Shown here: positions 9,680 through 21,242 of the stretch, one piece after another
Numbering within the stretch: the stretch's first letter is position 1
Layout: every line of letters begins with the position of its first letter
Assembly: GCA_005765155.1 (NCBI GenBank)
Contig: VCCP01000002.1
Span: 4,030,001-4,094,000, forward strand
Direction of reading: 5' to 3'
Length of the DNA stretch: 64,000 nt
Origin: Zelopaecilomyces penicillatus
Taxonomy: Eukaryota > Ascomycota > Sordariomycetes > Hypocreales > Pseudodiploosporaceae
The notes under the pieces: generated by a model
The model's input: the letters and a program-made list of their open reading frames with translations, nothing else
Database searches by the model: none
What the model was told of the DNA's origin: nothing
Position numbers and translations under genes: made by a program

Positions 9680-11314
9680 ATGCTATTACGGGTAGTCCCT
9701 CAAGGCATCAGTAAAGCACTTACTAGAGCCCTTACGATGACGACGTCAACCGCCGCTCCTGCTGCTGCAGTTGCCAATGGCGCTGTTATCGTGGCGGCAG
9801 GTTCAGGCACAGAATCGCAGCCGACAGATATCCCAGCAGCGGTGACAGACTCTTCTTCTACTACCACGCCCCCTGACGCGACAACCGAAGTTGTAAAGAC
9901 GGCCAGAAAATCCAGGTCCAGACTCAAGAAGGATCAAGGCCCTCCCTTGGACCCCAACGAACCTCTCATTATACCCGTTGGCGACATCTGGCCACGGCCT
10001 TACTATTTCGAAGATGACCTGCGGCGGGTGCACCCCTACCACTTTACATACAACACATGGTGCAAGGAGCGATGGCGAGGACGGTCGCTGATTGAGATTT
10101 TCGAGTCCGAGTTCCGAGACCGGCCAGCGGAATACTACAGGAGTTCCATGGTGACGGGGGACATATTTGTGAATGGTAGAAAGGTTGGGCCTGACTACGT
10201 TGTGTGCAATGGGGATATGATTTCGCACACCCTGCACCGGCATGAGCCTCCTGTGACGGCGGATCCTGTTGGCATCATACACGAGGACGACGACATCATT
10301 GTCATCAATAAGCCGTCAGGGGTGCCTGTACACCCAGCAGGACGATACAAATACAATTCAGTCATCGAAATCATGAAATCCGACAGAGGCATGCACTTCA
10401 TGCCGTATCCATGCAATCGATTGGACCGCCTCACGAGCGGCATAATGTTCATTGCCAAAAGCGTCAAGGCTGCTGAGGCGTTGGGCCTCAAGATTCGTCA
10501 AAGAACGGTGAGGAAGGAATATATTGCCCGCGTTGCAGGCTATTTCCCTGACGGCGAAGTTGTCTGCGACCAGCCCATCCTGCAGATTTCTCCCAAGCTG
10601 GGTCTCAACAGGGTACGTGCCAACGGGAAGTCTGCGCGGACAGTCTTCAAGCGTCTTGCCTACTATCCTCCGCGGGGCGGGGCCGACCAGAACGGGACTG
10701 CGACGATGCTTGATGACGAGGACAACGAGCAGCCAAAGAATGCAGAGGAAGCCGAGCGGAAAGCAAAGGACGAACGCTACAAGCCCTGGCTGAAGAAGTC
10801 GGGCTACTCCATCGTCCGATGCTTGCCTGTGACGGGGAGAACGCACCAACTGCGGGTGCACCTTCAATTCCTAGGCCATCCAATCCAGAACGACCCCATT
10901 TATGCCAATCAGCGGGTATGGGGGTTTGACTTGGGCCAGGACGACGCTGATGGGTCGCATAACACGGATGAGGATGTTATCAGCAGACTATCGCGGATGG
11001 GCAAGGACGAAGTGGCCGAGGCGGTGGTGTACTACGACGAGATGGTGGACAAGTATGAGAAGCGGCGGGCGGAGAAGATGACGGGTGAACTGTGCGATGT
11101 GTGCCAGACGCCGCTCTACTCCGACCCGGGCAGCCATGAGCTTTCGCTATGGCTGCACAGTCTCCGGTATGAGGACTCTGGGGGAAGTTGGTCGTACACC
11201 AGTCCACTGCCGAAGTGGGCCATGCCACCCGAGGGTATGAGTGGACCTACGACAGTGGGTGGCATGGAGGAGTTGGTGGAAGCGGTCAAGGATGAAAACC
11301 CAGAGATATCATGA
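9680..11314 (+). CDS. pus9: RIB2/PUS9-type tRNA pseudouridine synthase (RluA family)
   Basis: In yeast the Pus9/Rib2(Pus8) enzymes convert U32 of tRNAs to pseudouridine, in mitochondria and cytoplasm respectively. This intronless gene encodes 544 aa from ATG 9680. A low-complexity Ala/Thr/Ser N-terminus (to about 75) is followed by an S4-like segment with DIFVNGRKV at about 165-190. The RluA catalytic domain runs from about 200 to 400 with HPAGRYKYNSV and the RLDRLTSG motif. Asp249 is the expected catalytic residue. The RTHQLRVHLQFLGHPIQNDP segment is the family's late motif. There is no deaminase domain like that of S. cerevisiae Rib2, so it is closer to Pus9. A second in-frame ATG at 9737 would remove the first 19 residues, which are basic, hydrophobic and free of acidic residues. 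Confidence 0.93.
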   Translation: MLLRVVPQGISKALTRALTMTTSTAAPAAAVANGAVIVAAGSGTESQPTDIPAAVTDSSSTTTPPDATTEVVKTARKSRSRLKKDQGPPLDPNEPLIIPVGDIWPRPYYFEDDLRRVHPYHFTYNTWCKERWRGRSLIEIFESEFRDRPAEYYRSSMVTGDIFVNGRKVGPDYVVCNGDMISHTLHRHEPPVTADPVGIIHEDDDIIVINKPSGVPVHPAGRYKYNSVIEIMKSDRGMHFMPYPCNRLDRLTSGIMFIAKSVKAAEALGLKIRQRTVRKEYIARVAGYFPDGEVVCDQPILQISPKLGLNRVRANGKSARTVFKRLAYYPPRGGADQNGTATMLDDEDNEQPKNAEEAERKAKDERYKPWLKKSGYSIVRCLPVTGRTHQLRVHLQFLGHPIQNDPIYANQRVWGFDLGQDDADGSHNTDEDVISRLSRMGKDEVAEAVVYYDEMVDKYEKRRAEKMTGELCDVCQTPLYSDPGSHELSLWLHSLRYEDSGGSWSYTSPLPKWAMPPEGMSGPTTVGGMEELVEAVKDENPEIS

Positions 11315-11772
11315 TGCCCATGAAAGTGTACTTAATGCACGAAGCTATAAAAAGCTACCAATAGAAAAGATGGTCGGGTAGACTTGACACCCTTTTTTTG
11401 TGTGCCAAAAACCCCCTTCTAAAACGTTTCGTAGAACATCATTTGACAGCCAGGGGAGCAGAAGCAGAGAGACATAGACTGAGACTGAGACAGTTTTTGG
11501 AGACTGACACGAGGGGCGGGCGTATGGCTGGGTGAAGAAGGCCATACAGTTTGATGAGGCCGGCTCGAACCGCTGATGGACGAGAGTGGGTGCAACTTCT
11601 TGACGACCAGAGAGTCAAGAGTCAGGGTCTAGTTCAAGGTCAAAGTCGGGGTCGGAGTCAGTCAGAGTCAGGGTTCCGTCTAGTCAGGAACTCATAGAGA
11701 TTGTCGAGAGCGTCGAGAGCCGGATAGACTCAACCAAACCAATGGGCTGCAGAGGTCACACCGACCCCCCTT

Positions 11773-11794
11773 CCCCCCCCCCCCCTTTTTTTTT
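11773..11794. repeat. C13/T9 homopolymer junction
   Basis: A run of 13 C is directly followed by a run of 9 T, with further C runs on both sides. It lies about 460 bp after the stop codon of the pseudouridine synthase gene. Confidence 0.9.
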
Positions 11795-14403
11795 CCCCCG
11801 TTCCCCGTGCGGGTAGAAGAGGAGACTTGGCTGTCAGGCACGTTGCAAAGGGCAGTAGGCAAGCAGAAATAGGAAGGTTGCACGATTGGCGAAGCCTAAC
11901 ATGACTACTTGGAAAGACGGGCATGCTTGTGATCGTGACTCGCAGGTGGGGGTTTTTTCCTTCTTCCTGGAATGCCTTTGGGACGATGCCAATACTTTTT
12001 CAGTGTCGGATGTGCTCTACCCGACAGCCATTTCTTTTCTTGGTTTTCTTGTTAATATGACTAGGCGAGTAATATTAGCTCGCTAGCTCTAGAAGCGCGT
12101 GAGGTTAAGTTGATAGTTTTGATCCAAGTTTTTGAGTTCGTCATTGAAGCCAAGCCGGCATTCTCCCAACCCTGGCATGTTGGCCCCTTCCCCTATCGAG
12201 TTGGGGCAGTATGGTGTGGCTCTACATTCCTGGGTAGGTACCCCATAATGTGATATTCCAATGTTGAGTAAGAGAAGGTCATTGGGGAGAAAATGGAAAA
12301 ATAAATCTCATCTAAAACAAAAGCCGTTGAGAAAGGGGGGAGCCAAAAGGCGGAGAAGGAGGAAGAGAAGAGTGGGAAAGCACGCTACGTAGTGGGTATT
12401 TCGGGGTGGTGTGAGGTGTGAACGACGATACTACGTAGTGATGATATTGACTACACCTAGGTATGTACTTATGTATGTTGTAGATGGTCCGTGTTGGTAT
12501 GTCTGTAAGAGACAAACAGCAGACATTGGATTGGGTCAGGACTTGAAGGAGGAGTACTGGGTAACAAGTCGCTGCGTCTGTTTTTTGTTTTTTTGACCGA
12601 TCATATTTGATTTTGATTTTGATTTTGCATGTTACACATGGCATTGGAATGAAGACGTGGGGCTTAATGTCATTTTCCGCAATGGGATGCCATGGAAGAG
12701 GTTGACGGTGATGTTATTAGGCACGACCGATCTCAAGGCCATACTCATACCGATCGGTGTGAACCCCGTCCAAGCAAATCGAACACGAAGCGAGGGTCGT
12801 AGCGGCAGTAACTACCTAAAGCAATCATGTCTTTTTGCCATCCTCAATCGTTATTGTTGTAGCTGTTGTTATTCGATATCAACATCAGACATCAGACAGC
12901 AAGTTCCAGACCAGAGGAGCATAACGTGTGACCAACCGGGCCACCATAAAGTCTCAGTGAACGGACGGACGAAGCGGGTGAGCGGCGGACGACTTCCATA
13001 CGTAAGGTACCTTGCAGTCAGTCAGTCAGTGAGTATACCAAGGAGAGCTAATAAGGCACACTCACTGCATGCGACATGTATGTCTCGGCTCTTGGAAGCC
13101 GGAGTGGTTCCCAGGTCGGTGTTTAAAATAGAGCCGCTGCTGCTAGGACAACCACCACATGGCATACATGGGGAGATCCGGGTACGTTAGTAGTGATGAG
13201 GTACTACTGAAAATTACATATATCATTTAGTTGATTATGTTAATGCAGCCGAATCTAATGAAACAAATGGCAAGATCATATAGAAGATTATGATTTTTGC
13301 TGTGTATTGAATAGAGGATAGGGAACGACAGGCATCTATTCAAGTTGTTAGCCTGTTGTTCTAGCACTATAATGGTTGGCATGTCTTGCCTTGACAAACC
13401 ATCTGCGTATGTAATTACCTAACATGCACTATTCGCTGTATCCATCCCTTAGTGCCCTAGTCTATCTATACCTAGTATAAGGCACCTACCGCAGAGTAAC
13501 ATCAAGGGCTCTGTGCTTCCACGAGATTTGCAAGGCCCCCCCCCATTCATGGTTGCGATGCGTATCAACGTTGCACGGGCGAAGTTCTTTCATACTCACA
13601 TTATGGGCAACAAAGGATGTCAGTGCTTTTTTTTTTATTCTTCTCCCGTGCCCAAGCGCGGTGTCAATTGCATGGACCGGCAGTTGGACGGACGGCTCTG
13701 CGACGTTCCGGGCCCCTGTGCCCCACGAAATGCTACTCTTCCATGTTGCAAATGTCTCAACTATCGGCCTGCCTATGTATGCGCAATGCTCCAAGCTCTG
13801 AATGAAAGAGAGGATCTAATAATACCTGGGCAATTTCTGAACCTAGACAAGGAAATTTAATATGTCCTTGGAGTTCATCTTTCTATGCTAGGTTACTATT
13901 CTTTTTCTTTTTCTTTATCCACACGTATCAGGCATGTTTAAGATGTGGAGGTGTTCCAGGTTTATTTTTATCATCCCTCTGAGCCCAGTTCAGTGCCCTA
14001 CAATTGGTGTTACCAACCCACTATAACAGCACGTCCTGGAGGCTCTACAGGGACACGCACGCCCTGTAACTCTGGACACCACCTCTGCAGGTGACCTGAC
14101 CACTTCAAGTGAGACCTATCCTCCGTTTCTAGCGATGGCGTCCAAAAAGCTCTGAGCCACATACAACAAGTCTTTTAAGACACTGCTAAGGCTAAGAAGA
14201 AGCTAGTTGGCTTGTCGCCGTCGCAGTCGCTGTAGGGCTCCGTTTGCCCCCCAAGGGTAATTAAAATCACTGCCCTACGGAGGAACATCCTGTACATATG
14301 GAGTGGAGTGTCGAAGGAATCACACACCCCCCTGCCTGCTATGTATGCTACACGGATGGCTCAGATGGGGGAGGAGGCAGCCATTGAGGCTCAATGTGGT
14401 TCA

Positions 14404-14418
14404 GGGGGGGGGGGGGGG
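14404..14418. repeat. G15 homopolymer
   Basis: Fifteen consecutive G bases lie in non-coding spacer. Such runs are prone to length errors in sequencing and to true length variation. Confidence 0.9.
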
Positions 14419-15098
14419 CGGGCAAAAGATGGGATGATGGGATGAGATGATGATACGATGCTCACTTTGCAAGGGATACGATGTAAATCGTACGACATGC
14501 AAAATGTATTACGTAGTCATTGAGAGCCAAAGCACCAGAGTTTGTGTGTGTGTGCTGCGACTTGCCGAGATGGCATTCTTCAAAAAGATGCCGAACAAGC
14601 TCCTGCGGGGGACAAAGAAACCGATAAACGAAACGAAAAAAAAAAAAGGGTGCCGACTTTACCATGTGTCGCATGTTTTGAATTGTGTGTGGGATGCAGC
14701 ACAGCTACCTATTCCAATCAATCAATTCGGCAATCGGTATTCAACAGACACACACCTCGGGCCGTCTCTTCTATTTTTCTTTTCTGTCCATTCACCTAAA
14801 CGGGAACAGTGGCGGCAAGGCGTATCTCGTGGTGTTGGTGGTGGTTGCTAGTAGTGGTGGTGTCGTCCTGCGCGCGTCGTCGGCCAACATTAATCACAGC
14901 TCAGAGCTCAGCTCAGGTACAATGATGGGCTATTAGGGGGGAGGACGGGAAGACAAACAGATCGCATTTATGCAAAGGGGCATGATGATGAGCCATCCAT
15001 GGCGGAATGAGTGGGAGTGAGTCTGTCTGATGCCTGCTGCATCTGTGTAATTAGGGTTATTGCAGGTCTTTGTAACACACCTACCTACCTCAGGCAAG

Positions 15099-15119
15099 GT
15101 AGTAGTAGTAGTAGTAGTA
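15099..15119. repeat. (GTA)7 trinucleotide array
   Basis: Seven perfect GTA units lie in spacer, just after an ACCTACCTACCT motif at about 15079-15090. Confidence 0.9.
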
Positions 15120-15770
15120 GGTAGTAATTATACAGGCTCTACGCGGCTCCTCTTCCCGTGTTTCCAAAGGATGCTGCTTACCTCCCTTTACTCTTTATCC
15201 TTTGACCCTTTCGGATCTTTCCCGCCAATGACGTGTCATAGATCGCCCGGCCCCGTTGCAGAATCCACGTCCCGTGTCTGTCTGCCATGTTTCTCCCCCC
15301 CAGCCAAAAAAAAAACCCCGGGAGGCCGGGGCGTAACGCGAAACAATCAGTTGCCTTGCACGTCGTGCAGAAGCAAGCCGCAAGCAGAAATAAACAACAA
15401 CAAGAAAAAGGAAAGAAAGTTGTGGTTAGAAGGGGACAATAAAGTGCAACGCCGCTTCGAATCGACTCCCTAAACAAGGTTAAGAATAATCAGAATCGGT
15501 CAGTAAATACGAACAGGCGCATAATAAATGTAATGAATGCAGCCTAATAATGAAGAAGAAGAAGAAGGAAAAGATGATCAAACTCCGTTGATCCCTTGAC
15601 CCGGGTGCACACAGCTTACCCGCCGCCCCCAAAGATGCAAAACTCAAATAGCCAGCCGCGCGGCATCTCAATGAACAACACACAAAGGATCTTAGTACTA
15701 TGGGAACGGAATGTGAGACTATTGGATTTTATCGGCAGGCAGGTACTGTAAGCGACAGCCGGGCTCTGCC

Positions 15771-15794
15771 CTGTTCTGTTCTGTTCTGTTCTGT
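15771..15794. repeat. (CTGTT)4.8 pentanucleotide array
   Basis: Four full CTGTT units and a partial fifth lie in non-coding spacer. Confidence 0.9.
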
Positions 15795-16490
15795 CAAGTT
15801 TCTCATCTTTTTGATTTGCCCGACTGTCCGCTCTTCCGTCCCGGTGGCTTGGTAGGATTTTGCCATGCTGGATGGAATGTTATGCGTGGCGTTTCATTTT
15901 TTTGCCTTTCCAGGCTGAGCTGAGCCCCCCCCCCCTCCGAGTTGCGGCATCGGTTTCGGATTCGGAATCAGCAGACATATTACCAGAAAAACAACAATAG
16001 TCGCAGAAGCAGCAGCAGCAACATATTCGGTTCTCGGATACGAATTGTGGAGTGAGGTTGAACAGCCAAAATATGACAGCGACGGGTGCAGCACGCCAAC
16101 CTCGTGGGAAACATCAATTTATTATAGGTAGCTAGCTGTGCCACCATCCATGTATGCACCGCTGGCAGGGGCATCCATCCATTTTTACATACTACGTACT
16201 CCTACCTAGTAATTACAGCTTTACTTCCCCTACCCTGTTGAGTTCCTTGACCAGGGTTTGCGATATCCCATAGCCAGCTCAAGTATTGCAGAATAGATGG
16301 AGATAATAACGATATCTTGCCTGTATATAGTAGGTAGGTACTGGGTATGAGTTGTAGATGCCTGGCATTACATGTACAGTCAGCCGCAACGGCCCCGACA
16401 ACCCCACTTCCGGTCACGGCCGCTACCTCTACCGCCCGAGACCCAAAAACAACATCCCCCAAATAGAAAACGGGCAGCAAGCCAGCAAAC

Positions 16491-16529
16491 GTTCTCCGGC
16501 AACATTCTCCGGCAACATTCTCCGGCAAC
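16491..16529. repeat. 13-bp tandem triplicate
   Basis: Three head-to-tail 13-bp units with core TTCTCCGGCAAC lie at 16491-16503, 16504-16516 and 16517-16529. Only the first base of the first unit differs. It is a minisatellite in spacer with no gene nearby. Confidence 0.9.
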
Positions 16530-17494
16530 GGCATCGGACAACAAGATGTCATTTGTCTCATTCACCTTATCCGAGAACTCGGAAAGTGTCCGTCACAGCT
16601 GTGGGGCTACCGTTCGGGAAGTTGGCGGGAACGAGATGCATCTCTCTAGAGGAGAAAGAGGGGGGGGCACCTATCAGAGATGATGCTTTTCAGTACCTAA
16701 GGTAGGTAGGATTGGAATTGATTATAGGTGCCAACCAGCTTATTACCAAAAATGTATGATAGAGTACTAATTAGTAGTCTTTGTGTTTTGGAAATACGCC
16801 ACCGCTAGGAAATTTAAAACCCAGCGACTGGTTGGACCCAGCGGGCCAATTGGATTCATGGGAAGTGAGGCCCTTCAGCCCAGAATCTTAAATTCCGAAG
16901 ATGGGGTTTTTGCCTTTTGCGCTTTGTTTAGCCGCATATGAAATCCACGCCCATCCATCCATCCATGATGAATATTGGTACTTATTCTTCTTATTATGGT
17001 TGTCATCATCATCACCATCACCATAACCAATGTTATCATCTTCATTTACGCCCGAAAGCTTCCCTCCCTCCATCATTCGCAACCACTTCTCCAATGCCGT
17101 CGGTCATAGTCCGGGACTCCGCCGCAGTGGCCACTGGCCGGTCTGGTCCCCCTACGCATTGCACCGTATTGTACCATGTTGCACCGTACAGACACACCCC
17201 CCCTTCCCCTTGATCGAATGGACTCATCATTATTCTTTTATTTTATTATATTTTATTTGTATTTATATTATCCTCTTTCTAGGATTTTATTTCCTTGCCG
17301 TCCACCATAAAATGCCCGGGCTTAGATTTGCGTTCTGGGTTCCCCCGGCATACTGCCCCCCATCACTCTGTGGGGGGGCGGACCGGCGCCCCCATCAAGA
17401 AAACATGCGTAGGTGATTGGGTGGTGTAAACAAACATAAACAAAACAAGAAAAAAACACCCCGGAATGGCATCACTCAAACAATGGAACATGTC

Positions 17495-17515
17495 AAAAAA
17501 AAAAAAAAAAAAAAA
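17495..17515. repeat. A21 homopolymer
   Basis: Twenty-one consecutive A bases lie in spacer. This could be the tail of an old retroposed copy, but I see no target-site duplication or coding body upstream, so it is called a simple repeat. Confidence 0.85.
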
Positions 17516-18236
17516 CGCCTAAGCATGCCTCTGCTACTCATGCATTTGCATCTCGTCTTGCAAGCCATACAGGCTTTGCTGTATATGGGTTGTTCGTCCG
17601 ATCGTCTGTGTGAGCCTAGCTTACCACCCAGAGTCTTGGTATCAAGATCTTGAATCAGATCACCGCCCTTAGTCAAAAACGCAGCCTTTAGGGTAGGGGT
17701 TTGAGGCAGTGTAGCTCCCGTGCCCTGTAGACCGCTCGTTTACTTTCTTACTTTGTCCGGGTGCCTGGGTTGCTGATGGAAGCCAAGAGGCTCCCCAAAG
17801 GCAACGTGGTCCCCACCCCCGTTCTGGCTGTCGCTGACACCGAAATATCTTTGTTCTTGGCTGAATTCCTGGTCGCTGGGCGGCATGGATGGATGTACAG
17901 GTAGCATCCGGATGATCCCCCAGGGTCTTGGCGGCGCAAAGCCTCGCCCCGACCAGCTGGCTGGGAACCCGACTTGATAAACTTCCAGAAGAAATGGCCC
18001 GCGTGATGGGATGGGATGGATGGATGGGCATGAGGCGAAAATGCACGGTGCCGGTCGTCATGTACGGACGTGGTTAGAGGCTGGAGCCATCTTTTCTTGG
18101 ACGTCTTGGAAACTCTACCAAAGCTTCAAAGTGACAACCCAACGTAGGGCGCCTTCATCCAAAACCATGGGGTTGGGACGGACTGTGTGGCGGAAATGGG
18201 AATTGGGATTGGACATTGGCAATAGCAACAGGAATG

Positions 18237-18266
18237 CCAATCCAATCCAATCCAATCCAATCCAAT
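18237..18266. repeat. Six tandem CCAAT units
   Basis: Six uninterrupted CCAAT pentamers sit head to tail. Each unit is a perfect core site of the heterotrimeric CCAAT-binding complex (HAP/CBC), but the 5-bp spacing is too tight for all six to be occupied at once. It is either a simple pentanucleotide microsatellite or an element acting through CBC. No gene lies within several kb. Confidence 0.85.
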
Positions 18267-18786
18267 GGGAAACCAAGGGGATTCGTGGCGCCCTACTGGG
18301 CTGGGACTGGGCTGCACGGACTGGGTTGGATAGGACTGGGGATCTGATCCAGGCCATTCGAGTCCATTTGCTGGCTTGCCACAGAGTCCCCCCTCCCCCC
18401 TCTAACCCGTTCCTTGTTCTTTGCTTTTTACCAGCCAGCGCTGGGCTGAAGACACTGGGTAAAGGACCAAAGAAGGGATTCGGAAATCGATACCCAGATC
18501 AAGGTTTACCCGTTTCCGGCTGTACCGACCGGAGGGCTGTTCCGTGCAAACTCCCCTTGTTACCACAGCCTCGGGTTTCACTAGACACCCCCCCTTTCAT
18601 CACCAATCTACTCCTACTTCGTACCAGCCAGTCTCTGCAGGCCCAAACTCTCATTTCTAGGAAAACGCGGAGAGACTTGCAAGTTGTATGGTTCACCTAT
18701 TTTGGGTTCTGGGGTGTTTGGACTGCGACCACCCGCACCATCCATCTTTCTTGACGATTGGCGGGCATACTGTACATACGTTCTCC

Positions 18787-18820
18787 CACACACACACACA
18801 CACACACTCTCTCTCTCTCT
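18787..18820. repeat. (CA)10(CT)7 compound microsatellite
   Basis: Ten CA units pass directly into seven CT units. The array lies in non-coding spacer. Confidence 0.9.
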
Positions 18821-19184
18821 CCAGGAATGAAAGAGGGTAGCAATGTGGCGGCTCGGCAAATGGAAAACCAGGAGTCTGGGAGGAAAGCAAGAGAGGAGGT
18901 GTGTATAGACAGACAGGCAGATAGATTGACAGACACGCACACACACGTAGAAATTATACGAAGATGGACACCGGTTTTTTGTTTTCTTCAACTTTGCCTG
19001 CCCGAACGAAAGTGAAAAAAAAAAAATGCAAAAGCACATAAGCACAAAGCAACCCTTGGATGCATTGTGACTACATCTTACGCATCGGCATGATATGACA
19101 TGACGAACGCATCAGCACAACTCACACATCTTTTTCTGCTGCATGCATGCATTGAGTTCACGGGCAGGCAAAGAGAGAGACACG

Positions 19185-19214
19185 CACACACACACACACA
19201 CATACACACACACA
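19185..19214. repeat. Interrupted CA microsatellite
   Basis: This CA dinucleotide run is broken once by a T near 19203. A short GA run lies just before it at about 19171-19180. Confidence 0.9.
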
Positions 19215-20270
19215 TGAAAAACAAGGGATAGATAGCACCACCAGAAATGATGAATAGGAATAAAAAAAGAGATCTAGTCTAACCCCGAACCAACGCTAGG
19301 TCGCCCTCTAACTGCAACCAGCCAACCATCTGCTTGCAGTATTCGAAGGTATAGATGTATCTTGCGCTACTGCGAAGGAGGAGGACGAGGAGGGTGTGTG
19401 GGTATTGGTGAGGGTGGTAAACCAATGAAGAGAGAGAAGAAGAGGAAAACAAGGAGTCAATATGAGGCTTGGGGGTGCGGAAGCACCGAAAGGGGAATGG
19501 CATGGAATGTTGGCGGCGGCATCAGAATGGTATGGCTTCGCGGCAACGTCAGGCCTTGCACGTTCTTTGGCCAGTTTGGCTTCCCTCCACACACACCAAG
19601 ATCCATACCCAAAACCCAAACCCAAATCCTCTCTCAGCCTGGTCCGCCGTTGGAGGTTGCTCAAGTGGGGAGGGGGTAGGGGGGGAGTGAGTGGGCACGG
19701 CTCTTGTTGTCAAGATACTACGATACTGATGCCGGGATTTGCAAGTCCAACAGGTGCCGAGTACAACTAGTACAGAGTAGGTATACATACACCTACTCTA
19801 TTATGTACTCACCTTGTGTAGCACTAACCTTTCCCTAGGTACCTTAGCTGAGGGTTTTTGGCCGTTTTAGTTCTCTTCTCTCCCCCTCCCCCATCAGCAG
19901 AGAGAGAAAGAGAGAGAGCGAGAGAGAGGTGTGAGCTGACTAAGTTTCCTGACTGCCTTAGCAGCAAGCGTTAGTGTCTCTGAGGTTGGGTTTCCGGCAA
20001 TTTTTGGTTTCTATGAATAGGTACCTATGTAAATTAGAGTGAGAAGTATTGGGATGAGAGGGGGGGGAGGGTGAGACATGAAATACCCGCCATTTTCTAT
20101 GTGGGTGTGCCGTATACCAGTGCAGGACAATCTATATTGCACCTATTGTTGGCAAGATGCTCATAACTTGTGGAGTGATGTTGATCAACCGCTGATCAGC
20201 ATCCTGATGGCAATAGACATAGTACGGAGGTTTTTTTTTATTTGCCTTCCTTTGCTGGTAGCACGTCAAT

Positions 20271-20363
20271 CAATCAGCCATCAATCAGCCATCAATCAGC
20301 ACCGCAACAGTGCCGTAACGGCACAGCATAGGCACAGCATAAGCACAGCGTGGGCACAGCATA
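20271..20363. repeat. Two adjacent arrays with 11-bp period
   Basis: The first array has unit CAATCAGCCAT at 20271-20281, 20282-20292 and a partial unit to 20300. The second has unit GGCACAGCATA at 20320-20330, 20331-20341 and 20353-20363, with a diverged unit at 20342-20352. Two unrelated units share the same 11-bp period, close to one DNA helical turn. Confidence 0.85.
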
Positions 20364-20619
20364 GCACGGCATGTGAATTATGTTGTTGATTCCATCAGAA
20401 GAAGATGTATAATAATGGCACAGTATTTCAGACTTGTACTGTATGAATTTATTACCTATCTGCTTGTAAGTTGTATTAACCCCCTGGTAGACGCAACGTT
20501 AATTACAAGCACGCACCACCTGGTCAGTGAGCGACGAACTCTTTTCTCAGCTCTTTCTTGCACCGCCTGAGTATCGGTTCCGTACAGATACCCTCCTTGA
20601 CTTTAGCCACCCACCCACC

Positions 20620-20639
20620 CACACACACACACACACACA
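20620..20639. repeat. (CA)10 microsatellite
   Basis: Ten CA units follow a short CCCA array starting near 20608. A C-rich run follows at about 20649-20658. Confidence 0.9.
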
Positions 20640-20661
20640 AGCAGATTGCCCCCCCCCCAAG

Positions 20662-20844
20662 GAAAACCCTGATGATGTAGTGTTTTCTGGCCACCCCCTG
20701 GTTTTGGTTAGGGAGGCTTTCATCAACGGGAAGATCCTCAAGTCGCTTGTCACTGCTGTTGATCGTGTGCTTGAGGATGCAGCATCGGACGGTGCAGGTC
20801 AAGGCAAGTTTGTCACGGCCAAGTACCTGCATATCAAGTACCTA
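20662..20844 (+). pseudogene. Coding-like fragment, unidentified
   Basis: About 60 codons in one plus-strand frame look like coding sequence. Third codon positions strongly avoid A, and the peptide alternates hydrophobic and charged residues as a folded helix would (for example GKILKSLVTAVDRVLED). It is preceded in frame by a CA microsatellite and a C run, and it decays after about 20850. There is no good start codon or splice context. I do not recognise the family. It may be a gene relic inside the desert, an exon of a gene I cannot assemble, or chance. Confidence 0.2.
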
Positions 20845-21222
20845 TTGGGCTGCTCACTGAGATTCGGTACCTCCATGCCAAGTACAGTATATATAATATG
20901 GTACCCACCAACCAGCAATAACAAAAAGGGAAAGACAATGCAGTCACTCCTTCCTACAGTATTGTCCCAAGGAGATTGGTAGGCCATTACAAAGAAAGTC
21001 ACATACGTCGCCAGTTCTGTTCGTGTATCCAAGACGTGCCACTGCCGAACATGATCCCATCTTCCATCCATCCGACGCATCCACCAACCACAATCCCCCC
21101 AGGTAGGGCCATCAGGCACGGACTGCCTGCTACAATCCCTCCCTGTCTTTAGAACCAGAGTGTTGGGTCTGTGCGCGTTGCCTCCAGATGCCATCCTGGA
21201 CTACAAAATTGCCTCTCCTGTC

Positions 21223-21242
21223 GGCAAGGCAAGGCAAGGCAA
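21223..21242. repeat. (GGCAA)4 array
   Basis: Four GGCAA pentamers lie in tandem in spacer. A sister array with the same unit occurs at about 24632-24650. Confidence 0.85.

Larger units (their letters stand above)
11315..17200. other. Gene desert, part 1
   Basis: I find no supportable gene in this part of the 17.2-kb spacer between the pseudouridine synthase and the bZIP gene. Open frames here are short, compositionally odd and overlap repeats. Visible features are the 3' region of the synthase gene, a C13/T9 run at 11773-11794, a G15 run at 14404-14418, a GTA array at 15099-15119, a CTGTT array at 15771-15794, a 13-bp triplicate at 16491-16529 and several AGGTAGGT/TACCTAGG motifs. Segments near 13.2-13.5 kb are AT-rich. 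Confidence 0.6.

Noticed and set aside
11560..11580. TTCGA-containing sequence resembling a tRNA T-loop on the minus strand
   Set aside because: The flanking bases do not pair as a T-stem and no acceptor or anticodon arm can be drawn. Similar TTCGA hits at 45128 and 39675 failed the same test.
13970..14280. Possible retroelement gag scrap
   Set aside because: Frames are broken and no zinc-knuckle or protease motif is seen; nothing more than a suspicion.
17495..17515. A21 run as the tail of a retroposed gene copy
   Set aside because: No coding body upstream and no target-site duplication visible; treated as a simple homopolymer.
18011..18754. 247-codon plus-strand open frame
   Set aside because: It runs through the CCAAT microsatellite and shows no protein-like pattern; chance frame.
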